Positions 12,801 through 20,573 are shown, numbered from the stretch's first letter. The stretch: DNA of 64,000 nt from Flavobacterium ovatum (GCF_040703125.1 NZ_CP160035.1:1116001-1180000); one strand, 5' to 3'. Program-made: numbers and translations. The notes: generated from the sequence alone by a model not told the origin.

Positions 12801-15800
12801 CCTACTAAACCGTTTACGGCAGTAGGAGCAGTATCATCATTAGCTTCGATAGTTGCAGCAGACACTTTTACTTTAACAATTGCATCGTCACAGTTTGTAG
12901 TTAAGTTTATATTTTCACATATTTTGTAAACCAACTCATAGTCACCCGCTGGTGTACCAGGCGCAACTTTTACGTCAGTTCCAACAAGTGTGATTCCGGC
13001 ATTAGTTGCAGAAACAAAAGAAGTAGTCACTTTAGTTGGATCAACAAGAACTCCGTTTAATTTATCATTCACCAATACATTAGTGAAAGCTGTACCACCT
13101 GCTAAACCGTTTACGGCAGTAGGAGCAGTATCATCATTAGCTTCGATAGTTGCAGCAGACACTTTCACTTTAACAATTGCATCGTCACAGTTCGTAGTTA
13201 AGTTTATGTTTTCACATATTTTGTAAACCAACTCATAGTCACCCGCTGGCGTACCAGGCGCAACTTTTACGTCAGTCCCAACAAGTGTGATTCCGGCATT
13301 AGTTGCAGAAACAAAAGAAGTAGTCACTTTAGCAGGATCTACAATAACATTGTTTAATTTATCATTCACCAATACATTAGTAAAAGCTGTTCCGCCCACA
13401 AAACCATTAACGGCAGTTAGAGCAACGTCGTCAATTGCATCGATAACAGGCTTGGCTACTGTTAGTGTAACTTTTGCCTCATCACAATTAAGAGGATTTA
13501 TGTTTTCACATATTTTGTAAACCAATTCATAGTTTCCAGCAGGAGTTCCTGCGACAACATTTACATCAGTTCCCACAAGAGTGATTCCGGCATTAGTTGC
13601 AGAAACAAAAGAAGTAGTCACTTTAGTTGGATCAACAAGAACTCCGTTTAATTTATCATTCACCAATACATTAGTGAAAGCTATTCCGCCCACAAAACCA
13701 TTCACAGGAGTTGTAGCAACATCATCAATTGCATCGATAATAGCAGAAAACACTTTAACTGATACAGTTGCTGTTGAACAAGCGCAATTAGCAGAAACAC
13801 TACATATTTTGTATGTTAAACTATAATTACCTGATGGTGTCCCAGGTGCTACTAATACATTTGTTCCAGAAAGAGTAATTCCAGAATTTGTTGAAGAAAC
13901 AAATGAAGTTGTAACTTGTGAATTAAGTACTGGTTGATTGTCAAAGGTATCATTGCCTAAGACGTTAGTAAATGAAGTACCACCTGTAAATCCATTAACT
14001 GAATTTCCAATGTCATTTTTAGCTAAAATTTTGGCTTCATTGATGTTAATTGTTTGCGTTGCTGTAGATATATTTAAACATAAGTCTTTAGCTGTCCAAG
14101 TTCTAGTTATAGAATAAGATCCATTACAGTTTGGAGTACTAGCAACGTCTTTATATGTTAAAGTAACATTACTACAATTATCTGTTGCTACTGCTTGTTG
14201 GAAAGAAGGAGTAGCAGTGTATGAAATTGATGTTTCAGCAGGTAGAGTTTCGAATATTGGCGCTGTAGTATCTTCAATAGTAATTACTTGCGTAAAAGTA
14301 GTGCTTGTGTTTAAACAAACATCTTTAGCAATCCAAGTGTTGGTGTATGTCCCGCTATTAGCACAAGACCCCGCTACAAAAGCACCAGAAGTTTTAGTAT
14401 ATGTTACCGTTCCACCACAATTGTCAGTAGCAACAGGAGCTAAAGCTTGTGCAGTAGTCAAACCGCTAGCATCACTACATTGAATAGTTTTGTTTAAAGA
14501 ACTTGCTGCTGAAGTCCAAGTAGGAGCAGTGTTGTCAATAATAGTTATTACTTGTGTAAAAGTAGTACTTGTGTTTAAACAAACATCTTTAGCAACCCAA
14601 GTGTTGGTGTATGTCCCGCTATTGGCACAAGACCCTACTACGAAAGCACCAGAAGTTTTAGTATATGTTACCGTTCCACCACAATTGTCAGTAGCAACAG
14701 GAGCTAAAGCTTGTGCAGCAGTTAATCCACTAGCGTCACTACATTGAATAGTTTTGTTTAAAGAACTTGCTGCTGAAGTCCAAGTTGGAGCAGTATTGTC
14801 AATAATAGTTATTACTTGCGTAAAAGTAGTACTAGTGTTTAAACAAACATCTTTAGCAATCCAAGTGTTGGTGTATGTCCCGCTATTGGCACAAGACCCT
14901 ACTACGAAAGCACCAGAAGTTTTAGTATATGTTACCGTTCCACCACAATTGTCAGTAGCAACAGGAGCTAAAGCTTGTGCAGTAGTCAAACCGCTAGCAT
15001 CACTACATTGAATAGTTTTGTTTAAAGAACTTGCTGCTGAAGTCCAAGTTGGAGCAGTGTTGTCAATAATAGTTATTACTTGCGTAAAAGTAGTGCTTGT
15101 ATTTAAGCAAACATCTTTAGCGATCCAAGTGTTGGTGTATGTCCCGCTATTTGCACAAGACCCTGCTACGAAAGCACCAGAAGTTTTAGTATATGTTACC
15201 GTTCCACCGCAGTTATCAGTAGCTACAGTAGTTAAAGCTTGTGCTGCAGTTAATCCGCTAGCGTCACTACATTGAATAGTTCTGTTTAGGTTTTCTGCAA
15301 CAGTAGTCCAAGTTGGAGCAGTGTTATCAATAATAGTAATTACTTGCGTAAAAGTAGTGCTTGTATTTAGACAAACATCTTTAGCGATCCAAGTGTTGGT
15401 GTATGTACCGCTATTAGCACAAGACCCCGCTACAAAAGCACCAGAAGTTTTAGTATATGTTACCGTTCCACCACAGTTGTCAGTAGCTACAGGAGCTAAA
15501 GCTTGTGCAGCAGTTAATCCGCTAGCGTCACTACATTGAATAGTTTTGTTTAAAGAACTTGCTGCTGAAGTCCAAGTAGGAGCAGTGTTATCAATAATAG
15601 TAATTACTTGCGTAAAAGTAGTGCTTGTGTTTAAACAAACATCTTTAGCAATCCAAGTGTTGGTGTATGTTCCGCTATTGGCACAAGACCCCGCTACAAA
15701 AGTACCAGATGTTTTAGTATACGTTACTGTTCCACCACAATTGTCAGTAGCAACAGGAGCTAAAGCTTGTGCAGTAGTCAAACCGCTAGCATCACTACAT

Positions 15801-18412
15801 TGAATAGTTTTGTTTAAAGAACTTGCTGCTGAAGTCCAAGTTGGAGCTTTAGTATCTTTTACGTTTATTTTTAAAATTCTTTTAACTGATTTTCCACATT
15901 CGTCAGTAGCGGTCCAAGTTCTAGTTAAGACGTAATTGTTTGCGCAATTACCATTTGTTTTTACTTCATTAAAGGTAACTACAGCATTTCCACAATTATC
16001 AGTAGCAGTTAGTGTTTCTGCAGCGGGAACACTGTCACATTCTACTGTTATCTCATCAGTGATTGTTGATGGTGTTGTGTAGTTTGTAGAACAACCAAAT
16101 TCAACATTATGTTGTCTTCCATTACCTGATTGACTTCCATTTCTAGATATAACACCTACTCTAAATATTAAACCCGTAACACCTTGGTATCGTGCAGAAA
16201 TGTTAACTTGTGGGTTCGAATTTGAAACTCCATTATATTCTGTGGTTCCTGCAGTTGCAACAATCCATTGTGAACTATTACTGATCGTTAATTCTGTTGG
16301 ACTATCAACAGTATAATCTGCAGTTAATTCAGTCCAGTTCTGTTCAGCAAAATTATTATTTCCATCTATATCACTAAAATTAGCATAAAATGAAGGCATA
16401 TTTACCAGCGCATTTGTAGTAGCATCATAAAAATCGATTTTATATTCGATCCATGCTTGTTGTCCCGTTCCATTTACTGAGAAATTTGTTTGAGGTGTAA
16501 AACCATCTGTAGAAGTACTGTTAGAATTATCATCTAAAAGTTTAACGGTTGCATTTTGTAATCCATTTATTTTTACTAATGCATAGATATTTGGTGCAAC
16601 GTTTGGAAATTTAAAGACTTCATTTAATAAAAAAGTATTTATATTTCCGTCCCCTGAAACTTCAGTGTAACTAGTGAATTTTAAAGCTGGCATGTTTTCA
16701 CATAATGGTTGGTTGTTAGTGTTTCCATTAGGAAAACTGGTGAAAGTTGGATAAATATCGTCACTGATTGTAAAAGTAGCTGTTGTCGTTGCTGTATTTC
16801 CACAATTATCTTTAGCTGTAAAAGTTACAGTCGCTGACCCTGTAGCACCACATAAATTTGATAGAGCAGTGTAATCGTGAGTCCAAGTTATTGATGTATT
16901 AGAACAAGTTGTTGTTGCGCTAGCGCCACCATGAGTACTTAGCCAATTATTTAATTCGGTAGTATTGCCAGAACCATTACATTGTGCCTTGAAGTTTGCT
17001 GCAATTGTGGTAATTGTAACCGTTGATTGTTTAGGTGTTGGTTTGGATTTTGAAATATTGTTAGTTAAATCAGTATCATATTCATTTCCAGAAACGGAAG
17101 CAATATTTTCATAAGCCCCTGTTGCTTTTACTTTTGCAGTAATAGTTAGCGTAGCGGTTCCTGAATTTTCAATTGAACCTATTGTCCATTTTCCTGTTGA
17201 AGAATTATAGTTGCTAGAACCATTGTCACTTACATAAGTGTAGCCTGAAGGCAATAGGTCGCCTACGATTACTCCAGTTGCATTATTTGGACCATTATTG
17301 GTGACTTTTAAAGTAAAAATCACATTTTCACTAAAATTTGGAGAACTATTATTGACTATTTTAAGGATTAATAGATCAGCTTTGACATAAGTGATTGTAA
17401 TGCTGGCTTGGTTTGAAACAAGTCCAGTTGTATCTTTAATAGTGTATTTGATAGGAGTAGGGTCAGCTTTAAATGTTGCTAATGGGGTAAAAGTAACCAT
17501 CCCATCAGAATCAACGGACCAAGTTCCTTCACCTGAGACAATTAATGAGTTTTGAACTCCAGATAATGTTTGATTTAAGTCTACCGTACCTTTATCTAAA
17601 TTATTGTTTGCATCAGAGTCATTTAATGTTACATTAAGACTTACGTTTCCAGTAGGTTGATCAGTTTTGGAATCCTTTACTGCAACTGGTGCTGTTGGTA
17701 CGTCAAATGAAACTTCTCCGAAGCTTAATGAGTATTGTCTAACATTAGAGTTGCCAATTGATCTACCATATCTAAATTTTACAGTGTTGGTATTTGGATA
17801 ATTTACTACTGCAATGTAGGGGGTGTCAGTTATCTTAATCGGGTCTACTGAGCTAGTTTCCCCTTGAAACCTTGTGAAAGGTGGGGTCTTTGTAGTAGAT
17901 ACAGTTAAAGTTGTAGGGGTATTTAAGGTGTAATAGGCAGTACTAGGAATAATTGCTTCAAAATATTCGTTACCATCAATGTCTAGGGCCTCTAACTTAA
18001 ATGAATTAAGTTCAACAAGAAGTTTTGAAGAGGTGAAATAAGTTCCAGATTTATAAAATTCAAATATAAACTCGACATAACCTCCATCTTTTGTTGTTTT
18101 TATCGTGGGCTGAAATCTATTTAGAAGAAGGCCGGATCCATTATTTGCATTATCTACATCTACGAGTACAGCATCTTTTATACCGTTAATAGTAACAACG
18201 GCATCCACTTTAACACCGTCAACTGTGACAACATTGTAATAAATGTATTTAGCACCTGCAGTTTTATCAGTACCACTTCCATCTATGTAGGTTGGATTTT
18301 CGAAAATAGGCACTTGAGCTGATATTATTGAAGAAACAAATAATGTTACTAATAAAAAGGTAATAAAAATTGCTTTTTTACTAAAAAAGTTCAAACCGTA
18401 ATTGTTTTCCAT
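3890..18412 (-). CDS. Giant repetitive cell-surface adhesin with T9SS type B (gliding-motility-associated) C-terminal domain
   Basis: A 4840-residue exported protein. The signal peptide (FITFLLVTLFVSSIISA, cut before QVP) is followed by a unique region, a DUF11-type module and a first HYR-like domain (about 20-550). A second unique region leads into six near-identical 88-residue Cys-containing repeats (about 854-1382). Then come about 28 tandem 99-residue repeats, each with the cores GTAFTNVLVNDKLNG and GTPAGDYELVYKICEN (about 1457-4224), four DUF11-like modules with NTGN/DTNGDGKTNVGD motifs (about 4227-4694), and a terminal domain with SPNGDGDNDVF, QIYNRWGVLVFER and a final GYLYLNR. That tail is the type B T9SS sorting domain. 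It resembles SprB-class adhesins in design but is not SprB by sequence. Ligand unknown. The near identity of the repeats makes assembly copy number uncertain. Confidence 0.93.
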   Translation of the reverse strand: MENNYGLNFFSKKAIFITFLLVTLFVSSIISAQVPIFENPTYIDGSGTDKTAGAKYIYYNVVTVDGVKVDAVVTINGIKDAVLVDVDNANNGSGLLLNRFQPTIKTTKDGGYVEFIFEFYKSGTYFTSSKLLVELNSFKLEALDIDGNEYFEAIIPSTAYYTLNTPTTLTVSTTKTPPFTRFQGETSSVDPIKITDTPYIAVVNYPNTNTVKFRYGRSIGNSNVRQYSLSFGEVSFDVPTAPVAVKDSKTDQPTGNVSLNVTLNDSDANNNLDKGTVDLNQTLSGVQNSLIVSGEGTWSVDSDGMVTFTPLATFKADPTPIKYTIKDTTGLVSNQASITITYVKADLLILKIVNNSSPNFSENVIFTLKVTNNGPNNATGVIVGDLLPSGYTYVSDNGSSNYNSSTGKWTIGSIENSGTATLTITAKVKATGAYENIASVSGNEYDTDLTNNISKSKPTPKQSTVTITTIAANFKAQCNGSGNTTELNNWLSTHGGASATTTCSNTSITWTHDYTALSNLCGATGSATVTFTAKDNCGNTATTTATFTISDDIYPTFTSFPNGNTNNQPLCENMPALKFTSYTEVSGDGNINTFLLNEVFKFPNVAPNIYALVKINGLQNATVKLLDDNSNSTSTDGFTPQTNFSVNGTGQQAWIEYKIDFYDATTNALVNMPSFYANFSDIDGNNNFAEQNWTELTADYTVDSPTELTISNSSQWIVATAGTTEYNGVSNSNPQVNISARYQGVTGLIFRVGVISRNGSQSGNGRQHNVEFGCSTNYTTPSTITDEITVECDSVPAAETLTATDNCGNAVVTFNEVKTNGNCANNYVLTRTWTATDECGKSVKRILKINVKDTKAPTWTSAASSLNKTIQCSDASGLTTAQALAPVATDNCGGTVTYTKTSGTFVAGSCANSGTYTNTWIAKDVCLNTSTTFTQVITIIDNTAPTWTSAASSLNKTIQCSDASGLTAAQALAPVATDNCGGTVTYTKTSGAFVAGSCANSGTYTNTWIAKDVCLNTSTTFTQVITIIDNTAPTWTTVAENLNRTIQCSDASGLTAAQALTTVATDNCGGTVTYTKTSGAFVAGSCANSGTYTNTWIAKDVCLNTSTTFTQVITIIDNTAPTWTSAASSLNKTIQCSDASGLTTAQALAPVATDNCGGTVTYTKTSGAFVVGSCANSGTYTNTWIAKDVCLNTSTTFTQVITIIDNTAPTWTSAASSLNKTIQCSDASGLTAAQALAPVATDNCGGTVTYTKTSGAFVVGSCANSGTYTNTWVAKDVCLNTSTTFTQVITIIDNTAPTWTSAASSLNKTIQCSDASGLTTAQALAPVATDNCGGTVTYTKTSGAFVAGSCANSGTYTNTWIAKDVCLNTSTTFTQVITIEDTTAPIFETLPAETSISYTATPSFQQAVATDNCSNVTLTYKDVASTPNCNGSYSITRTWTAKDLCLNISTATQTININEAKILAKNDIGNSVNGFTGGTSFTNVLGNDTFDNQPVLNSQVTTSFVSSTNSGITLSGTNVLVAPGTPSGNYSLTYKICSVSANCACSTATVSVKVFSAIIDAIDDVATTPVNGFVGGIAFTNVLVNDKLNGVLVDPTKVTTSFVSATNAGITLVGTDVNVVAGTPAGNYELVYKICENINPLNCDEAKVTLTVAKPVIDAIDDVALTAVNGFVGGTAFTNVLVNDKLNNVIVDPAKVTTSFVSATNAGITLVGTDVKVAPGTPAGDYELVYKICENINLTTNCDDAIVKVKVSAATIEANDDTAPTAVNGLAGGTAFTNVLVNDKLNGVLVDPTKVTTSFVSATNAGITLVGTDVKVAPGTPAGDYELVYKICENINLTTNCDDAIVKVKVSAATIEANDDTAPTAVNGLVGGTAFTNVLVNDKLNGVLVDPTKVTTSFVSATNAGITLVGTDVKVAPGTPAGDYELVYKICENINLTTNCDDAIVKVKVSAATIEANDDTAPTAVNGLVGGTAFTNVLVNDKLNGVLVDPTKVTTSFVSATNAGITLVGTDVKVAPGTPAGNYELVYKICENINLTTNCDDAIVKVKVSAASIEANDDTAPTAVNGLAGGTAFTNVLVNDKLNGVLVDPTKVTTSFVSATNAGITLVGTDVKVAPGTPAGDYELVYKICENINLTTNCDEAIVKVKVSAATIEANDDTAPTAVNGLVGGIAFTNVLVNDKLNGVLVDPTKVTTSFVSATNAGITLVGTDVKVAPGTPAGDYELVYKICENINLTTNCDDAIVKVKVSAASIEANDDTAPTAVNGLVGGIAFTNVLVNDKLNGVLVDPTKVTTSFVSATNAGITLVGTDVKVAPGTPAGDYELVYKICENINLTTNCDDAIVKVKVSAASIEANDDTAPTAVNGLVGGIAFTNVLVNDKLNGVLVDPTKVTTSFVSATNAGITLVGTDVKVAPGTPAGDYELVYKICENINLTTNCDDAIVKVKVSAASIEANDDTAPTAVNGLVGGIAFTNVLVNDKLNGVLVDPTKVTTSFVSATNAGITLVGTDVKVAPGTPAGDYELVYKICENINLTTNCDDAIVKVKVSAATIEANDDTAPTAVNGLVGGTAFTNVLVNDKLNGVLVDPTKVTTSFVSATNAGITLVGTDVKVAPGTPAGDYELVYKICENINLTTNCDEAIVKVKVSAASIEANDDTAPTAVNGLAGGTAFTNVLVNDKLNGVLVDPTKVTTSFVSATNAGITLVGTDVKVAPGTPAGDYELVYKICENINLTTNCDDAIVKVKVSAASIEANDDTAPTAVNGLVGGIAFTNVLVNDKLNGVLVDPTKVTTSFVSATNAGITLVGTDVKVAPGTPAGDYELVYKICENINLTTNCDDAIVKVKVSAATIEANDDTAPTAVNGLVGGTAFTNVLVNDKLNGVLVDPTKVTTSFVSATNAGITLVGTDVKVAPGTPAGDYELVYKICENINLTTNCDDAIVKVKVSAATIEANDDTAPTAVNGLVGGTAFTNVLVNDKLNGVLVDPTKVTTSFVSATNAGITLVGTDVKVAPGTPAGDYELVYKICENINLTTNCDEAIVKVKVSAASIEANDDTAPTAVNGLAGGTAFTNVLVNDKLNGVLVDPTKVTTSFVSATNAGITLVGTDVKIAPGTPAGDYELVYKICENINLTTNCDDAIVKVKVSAATIEANDDTAPTAVNGLVGGTAFTNVLVNDKLNGVLVDPTKVTTSFVSATNAGITLVGTDVKVAPGTPAGDYELVYKICENINLTTNCDDAIVKVKVSAATIEANDDTAPTAVNGLAGGTAFTNVLVNDKLNGVLVDPTKVTTSFVSATNAGITLVGTDVKVAPGTPAGDYELVYKICENINLTTNCDDAIVKVKVSAASIEANDDTAPTAVNGLAGGTAFTNVLVNDKLNGVLVDPTKVTTSFVSATNAGITLVGTDVKVAPGTPAGDYELVYKICENINLTTNCDEAIVKVKVSAATIEANDDTAPTAVNGLVGGIAFTNVLVNDKLNGVLVDPTKVTTSFVSATNAGITLVGTDVKVAPGTPAGDYELVYKICENINLTTNCDDAIVKVKVSAASIEANDDTAPTAVNGFVGGTAFTNVLVNDKLNNVLVDPTKVTTSFVSATNAGITLVGTDVKVAPGTPAGDYELVYKICENINLTTNCDEAIVKVKVSAATIEANDDTAPTAVNGFVGGTAFTNVLVNDKLNGVIVDPTKVTTSFVSATNAGITLVGTDVKVAPGTPAGDYELVYKICENINLTTNCDDAIVKVKVSAASIEANDDTAPTAVNGLVGGIAFTNVLVNDKLNGVLVDPTKVTTSFVSATNAGITLVGTDVKIAPGTPAGDYELVYKICENINLTTNCDDAIVKVKVSAATIEANNDTAPTAVNGLVGGIAFTNVLVNDKLNGVLVDPTKVTTSFVSATNAGITLVGTDVKVAPGTPAGDYELVYKICENINLTTNCDDAIVKVKVSAATIEANNDTAPTAVNGLAGGTAFTNVLVNDKLNGVLVDPTKVTTSFVSATNAGITLVGTDVKIAPGTPAGDYELVYKICENINLTTNCDDAIVKVKVSAATIEANNDTAPTAVNGLVGGIAFTNVLVNDKLNGVLVDPTKVTTSFVSATNAGITLVGTDVKVAPGTPAGDYELVYKICENINLTTNCDDAIVKVKVSAATIEANNDTAPTAVNGLAGGTAFTNVLVNDKLNGVLVDPTKVTTSFVSATNAGITLVGTDVKIAPGTPAGDYELVYKICENINLTTNCDDAIVKVSVYIPSISITKEGTYVDTNTDGKTNVGDQIKYTFTVKNTGGSILTGITVTDNKVTVNGGPIGLNSNESDTNTFSALYNITEEDINIGVVYNLALAKGTPPVGNPVTGTSTDPTPCTTCPKDPECLDCTMTPLSQNPSISITKDGRYVDTNGDGKTNVGDKINYTFVVKNTGNVTLTNVTVTDNNAVVSGGPIAILAIGTSDDTTFTATHTLTQEDINAGIVYNLATATAKDPKGNPVTGTSTDPTPCTTCTKDPECLDCTMTPLSQNPSIALVKTAAFVDTNNDGFAQVGEKINYFFTVKNTGDVTVINIKVTDPLIPNISNNTIITLLPGDTDATIKGTYVLTQADIDNGKVINTALAKGQDPKGNNVQDISGTTVDNDTKTETPLQQKGIISLLKTGVFVDENNDGFAQAGEKIQYNFKIQNTGNVTLYNISLSDLLPGVVVTGSPISILAIGEINTTAYYATYSLTQDDIRFGTVSNQASVIGKTRFGVDVTAVSSSTSSFEEESTVVGIVGCVVEPLKAVSPNGDGDNDVFYVRGLECYPENTVQIYNRWGVLVFEREQYNNTDRAFKGISEGRVTVSQSSELPTGTYYYIVNYKDTDAVLHQKAGYLYLNR
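5740..14040 (-). repeat. Array of about 28 tandem 297-bp (99-aa) repeats inside the adhesin gene
   Basis: Period 297 bp throughout, except one 294-bp unit near 13287. The units nearest the N-terminus (13290-14040) are clearly diverged; the internal ones are almost identical at DNA level. Recurrent variants (GLVGGI/GLAGGT, KVAP/KIAP, SAATIE/SAASIE, CDDA/CDEA) are shuffled among units. Each unit keeps two Cys, in KICEN and NCDDA. Confidence 0.97.
14265..15850 (-). repeat. Six tandem 264-bp (88-aa) repeats inside the adhesin gene
   Basis: Six copies at an exact 264-bp period, encoding units that begin APTWTSAASSLNKTIQCSD and contain four Cys (QCSD, NCGG, SCANS, VCLN). One copy is variant (TTVAENLNRTIQ). 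HYR-like/Ig-like surface modules of this kind are common in Bacteroidota adhesins. Confidence 0.95.
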
Positions 18413-18499
18413 ATTATAAATTCTTGTGGTATTTTACCTTTTAATTGTAATAAATAGTATCTGAAAAAGATTACACTATTTAGTTTAAAGAGTGCAAAT

Positions 18500-19052
18500 T
18501 ATAAATATATTGTAGGAAAAAAAAGGTGAATAGCCTTGAGTTAATAAATACTCGATTAAATAAAGAAAAAAACGTTGTATGACAGATTTTGTTAAAACTA
18601 ATGTAAGAAAATATATGTTTTTGTCTGTTTAAGCCGCATTATGATAACAATTAAATTGAGATTTTAATTGTTATCATAAAAATCAATAACACTTTTTTAA
18701 AATAGGGATATTTTTTTAACAATTGTTTTTTTAGCTTAATCTCATTTTTAAATTTAAAAGTGTTTAAAGCCCTTTCAATCAGGTTGTAGTTTTTCTTTAA
18801 TTGAGCATCGGTCATTACATAAGGAGGTGAAATGTAAACGATTTTCCCAACAGGGCTTAGAATCACTCCGTTTTCGAAAAAGAAATTATATAGTTTATTA
18901 CGGAAAGCACCATAATATGATTCTTGGTTTTCGGTTTTAATTTCCAAAGCAAATTAACGCCCAAAACGCGAGTTGTTTTTACTTTAGGACGCTGTTTTAT
19001 TTTATTTTCAAAAGCCAAATGACTGCTGTGAACCCGTACAATGTTTGCTTGC
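18500..19052 (-). pseudogene. Degenerate tandem copy of the bioA 3' end and its terminator
   Basis: About 553 bp that align with the adjacent 19053-19588. The copy includes the last ~95 codons of bioA plus the downstream region. On the minus strand it encodes EIKTENQESYYGAFRNKLY, against EIKTENAESYYGTFRNKLY in bioA. A one-base deletion near 18955 breaks the frame. The bioA stop codon is lost, so the frame reads on to 18651, inside the copied hairpin. There is no ATG start and no upstream part of the gene. The ends abut the intact copy directly, so this is a tandem duplication, not an insertion. It lies upstream of the adhesin gene. Confidence 0.9.
18641..18677 (-). terminator. Copied bioA terminator hairpin (degenerate copy)
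   Basis: A perfect 15-bp stem, 641-655 with 663-677, extendable by two A-T pairs, with loop TTGAGAT on the plus strand. It is the counterpart of 19194-19230 but differs by two compensatory base-pair changes. Confidence 0.6.
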
Positions 19053-19193
19053 TATAAATATATTGTAGGAAAACGAAGGTGGATAGCCTTGAGTTGATAA
19101 ATACTCGATTAAACAAAGAAAAAAACGTTGTATGACATATTTTGTTAAAACTAATATAAGAAAATATACGTTTTTGTCTGTTTAAGTCGCATT

Positions 19194-19230
19194 ATAACAA
19201 CAATTAAATTGAGACTTTAATTGTTGTTAT
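19194..19230 (-). terminator. bioA downstream hairpin
   Basis: A perfect 15-bp A/T-rich stem (19194-19208 with 19216-19230) about 60 bases after the bioA stop, with a 7-base loop. It lacks a strong GC core, so it may act as an RNA 3'-end stabiliser instead of an efficient terminator. Confidence 0.55.
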
Positions 19231-19286
19231 AAAAATCAATAATACTTTTTTAACAATTGGTTTTTTAGCTAAATCTCATTTTTAAA

Positions 19287-20558
19287 TTAAAAAGTATTTA
19301 AAGCCCTTTCAATCAGGTTATAAGTTTTTGTCAATTGAGTATCGGTCATTACATAAGGAGGTAAAATGTAAACGATATTCCCAACAGGCCTTAGAATCAC
19401 CCCATTTTCGATAAAGAAATTGTACAATTTATTTCGAAAAGTACCATAATACGATTCTGCATTTTCGGTTTTAATTTCCAAAGCAAAAATAACGCCCAAA
19501 ACGCGAGTTGTTACCACCTTGGGATGCTGTTTTATTTTGGATTCAAATACCAAATGACTTTTATTTACACGAGCAATGTTAGCCTGCATTTCGTCCGATT
19601 GTAACAATTGCAAACTCGCCAAAGCCGCTGCACAACCCGTAGGATTGGCCGTAAATGTATGCCCGTGAAACAATGCTTTGTTGATGTCGTCATCATAAAA
19701 ACCATCAAAAATTTCTTGAGTAAAACTCGTAATCGCCATAGGGATAGCGCCACCAGTTAAGGCTTTCGAAATACACATCATATCGGGCATTTCGGTCAAG
19801 TAATCGCAGGCAAAATTCTTTCCTGTTTTTCCAAAACCCGTCATCACTTCATCAGCAATTGTAAAAACCTGATTTTCTTTGCAAATTGCAATTAATTTAT
19901 CCAAAACTTCGGCTTCATACATCACCATTCCAGCCGCACCTTGTACCAAAGGCTCAAATATAAAAGCAGCAAATTCATTGGTAACCGCCAAATCCTTCAA
20001 AGTTTTCAGTGACAGTTCTTCATTTCCAGCGGTAGGAACAGGAATTCGTACCACTTCAATCAAAGAATCTTTAAAAGCTTCCATGAAAAACGAAATACCA
20101 CTTGCCGCCATCGCTCCAAAAGTATCGCCATGAAAAGCGTCTTCAAAAGCGATAATTTTCGTTTTCTTCACCCCTTTATTAAAAAAGTACTGCATCGAAA
20201 CCTTAATCGCAATCTCCACAGATGTCGAACCGTTATCCGAATAGAATAGTTTATTTTGATTCGCAGGCAAAACCGCTATCAGCTTTTCCGAAAGTTCCAC
20301 CGCAGGCTCATGCGTAAATCCGCCAAAAAGCACGTGTTCCAAAGTCGTCAACTGCTTATAAATCGCATCGGCAATCACAGGATTCGAGTGACCATAAGGG
20401 TTCACCCACCAGGACGCAATCGCATCAATATACTCCTTGCCGTCCTCGTCCCACAACAAGGCGCCTTCGCCTTTGACAATCGCAATAGGTCTTTGTGCTG
20501 TTTTATGTTGTGTATAAGGATGCCAATTGTGCTTTTGATTTCTTTCTGCTAATGTCAT
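19287..20558 (-). CDS. bioA: Adenosylmethionine-8-amino-7-oxononanoate aminotransferase
   Basis: A PLP enzyme of biotin synthesis that transfers the amino group of S-adenosylmethionine to KAPA, giving DAPA. It belongs to class III aminotransferases, 423 residues. It shows the N-terminal HNWHPYTQHKTA motif typical of BioA, SDNGSTSVEIAIK for the phosphate site, ADEVMTGFG with the PLP-nitrogen Asp (about 236) and the Schiff-base Lys in CISKALTGG (about 265). The frame stays open to a TTG at 20576, but that TTG lies inside the -7 element TATCTTTG (20574-20581). The ATG at 20556-20558 (MTLAERNQKHNW) is therefore the better start. The 3' end and terminator are duplicated next door (18500-19052). 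Confidence 0.95.
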   Translation of the reverse strand: MTLAERNQKHNWHPYTQHKTAQRPIAIVKGEGALLWDEDGKEYIDAIASWWVNPYGHSNPVIADAIYKQLTTLEHVLFGGFTHEPAVELSEKLIAVLPANQNKLFYSDNGSTSVEIAIKVSMQYFFNKGVKKTKIIAFEDAFHGDTFGAMAASGISFFMEAFKDSLIEVVRIPVPTAGNEELSLKTLKDLAVTNEFAAFIFEPLVQGAAGMVMYEAEVLDKLIAICKENQVFTIADEVMTGFGKTGKNFACDYLTEMPDMMCISKALTGGAIPMAITSFTQEIFDGFYDDDINKALFHGHTFTANPTGCAAALASLQLLQSDEMQANIARVNKSHLVFESKIKQHPKVVTTRVLGVIFALEIKTENAESYYGTFRNKLYNFFIENGVILRPVGNIVYILPPYVMTDTQLTKTYNLIERALNTF

Positions 20559-20573
20559 GGGTGTAGTTTGTGG

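Noticed and set aside
5862..13826. About 27 regularly spaced plus-strand open frames of 78 residues (starting MIPALVAETKEVVTL)
   Set aside because: They are the antisense frames of the adhesin's 297-bp repeats; they have no promoters and repeat only because the sense array does.
5740..14040. Regular repeats suggesting CRISPR
   Set aside because: Units are 297 bp, fully coding, without spacers, and no cas genes are near.
18651..18947. Small gene of 98 residues
   Set aside because: It is the frameshifted, stop-less copy of the bioA 3' end, with no ATG and no independent promoter.
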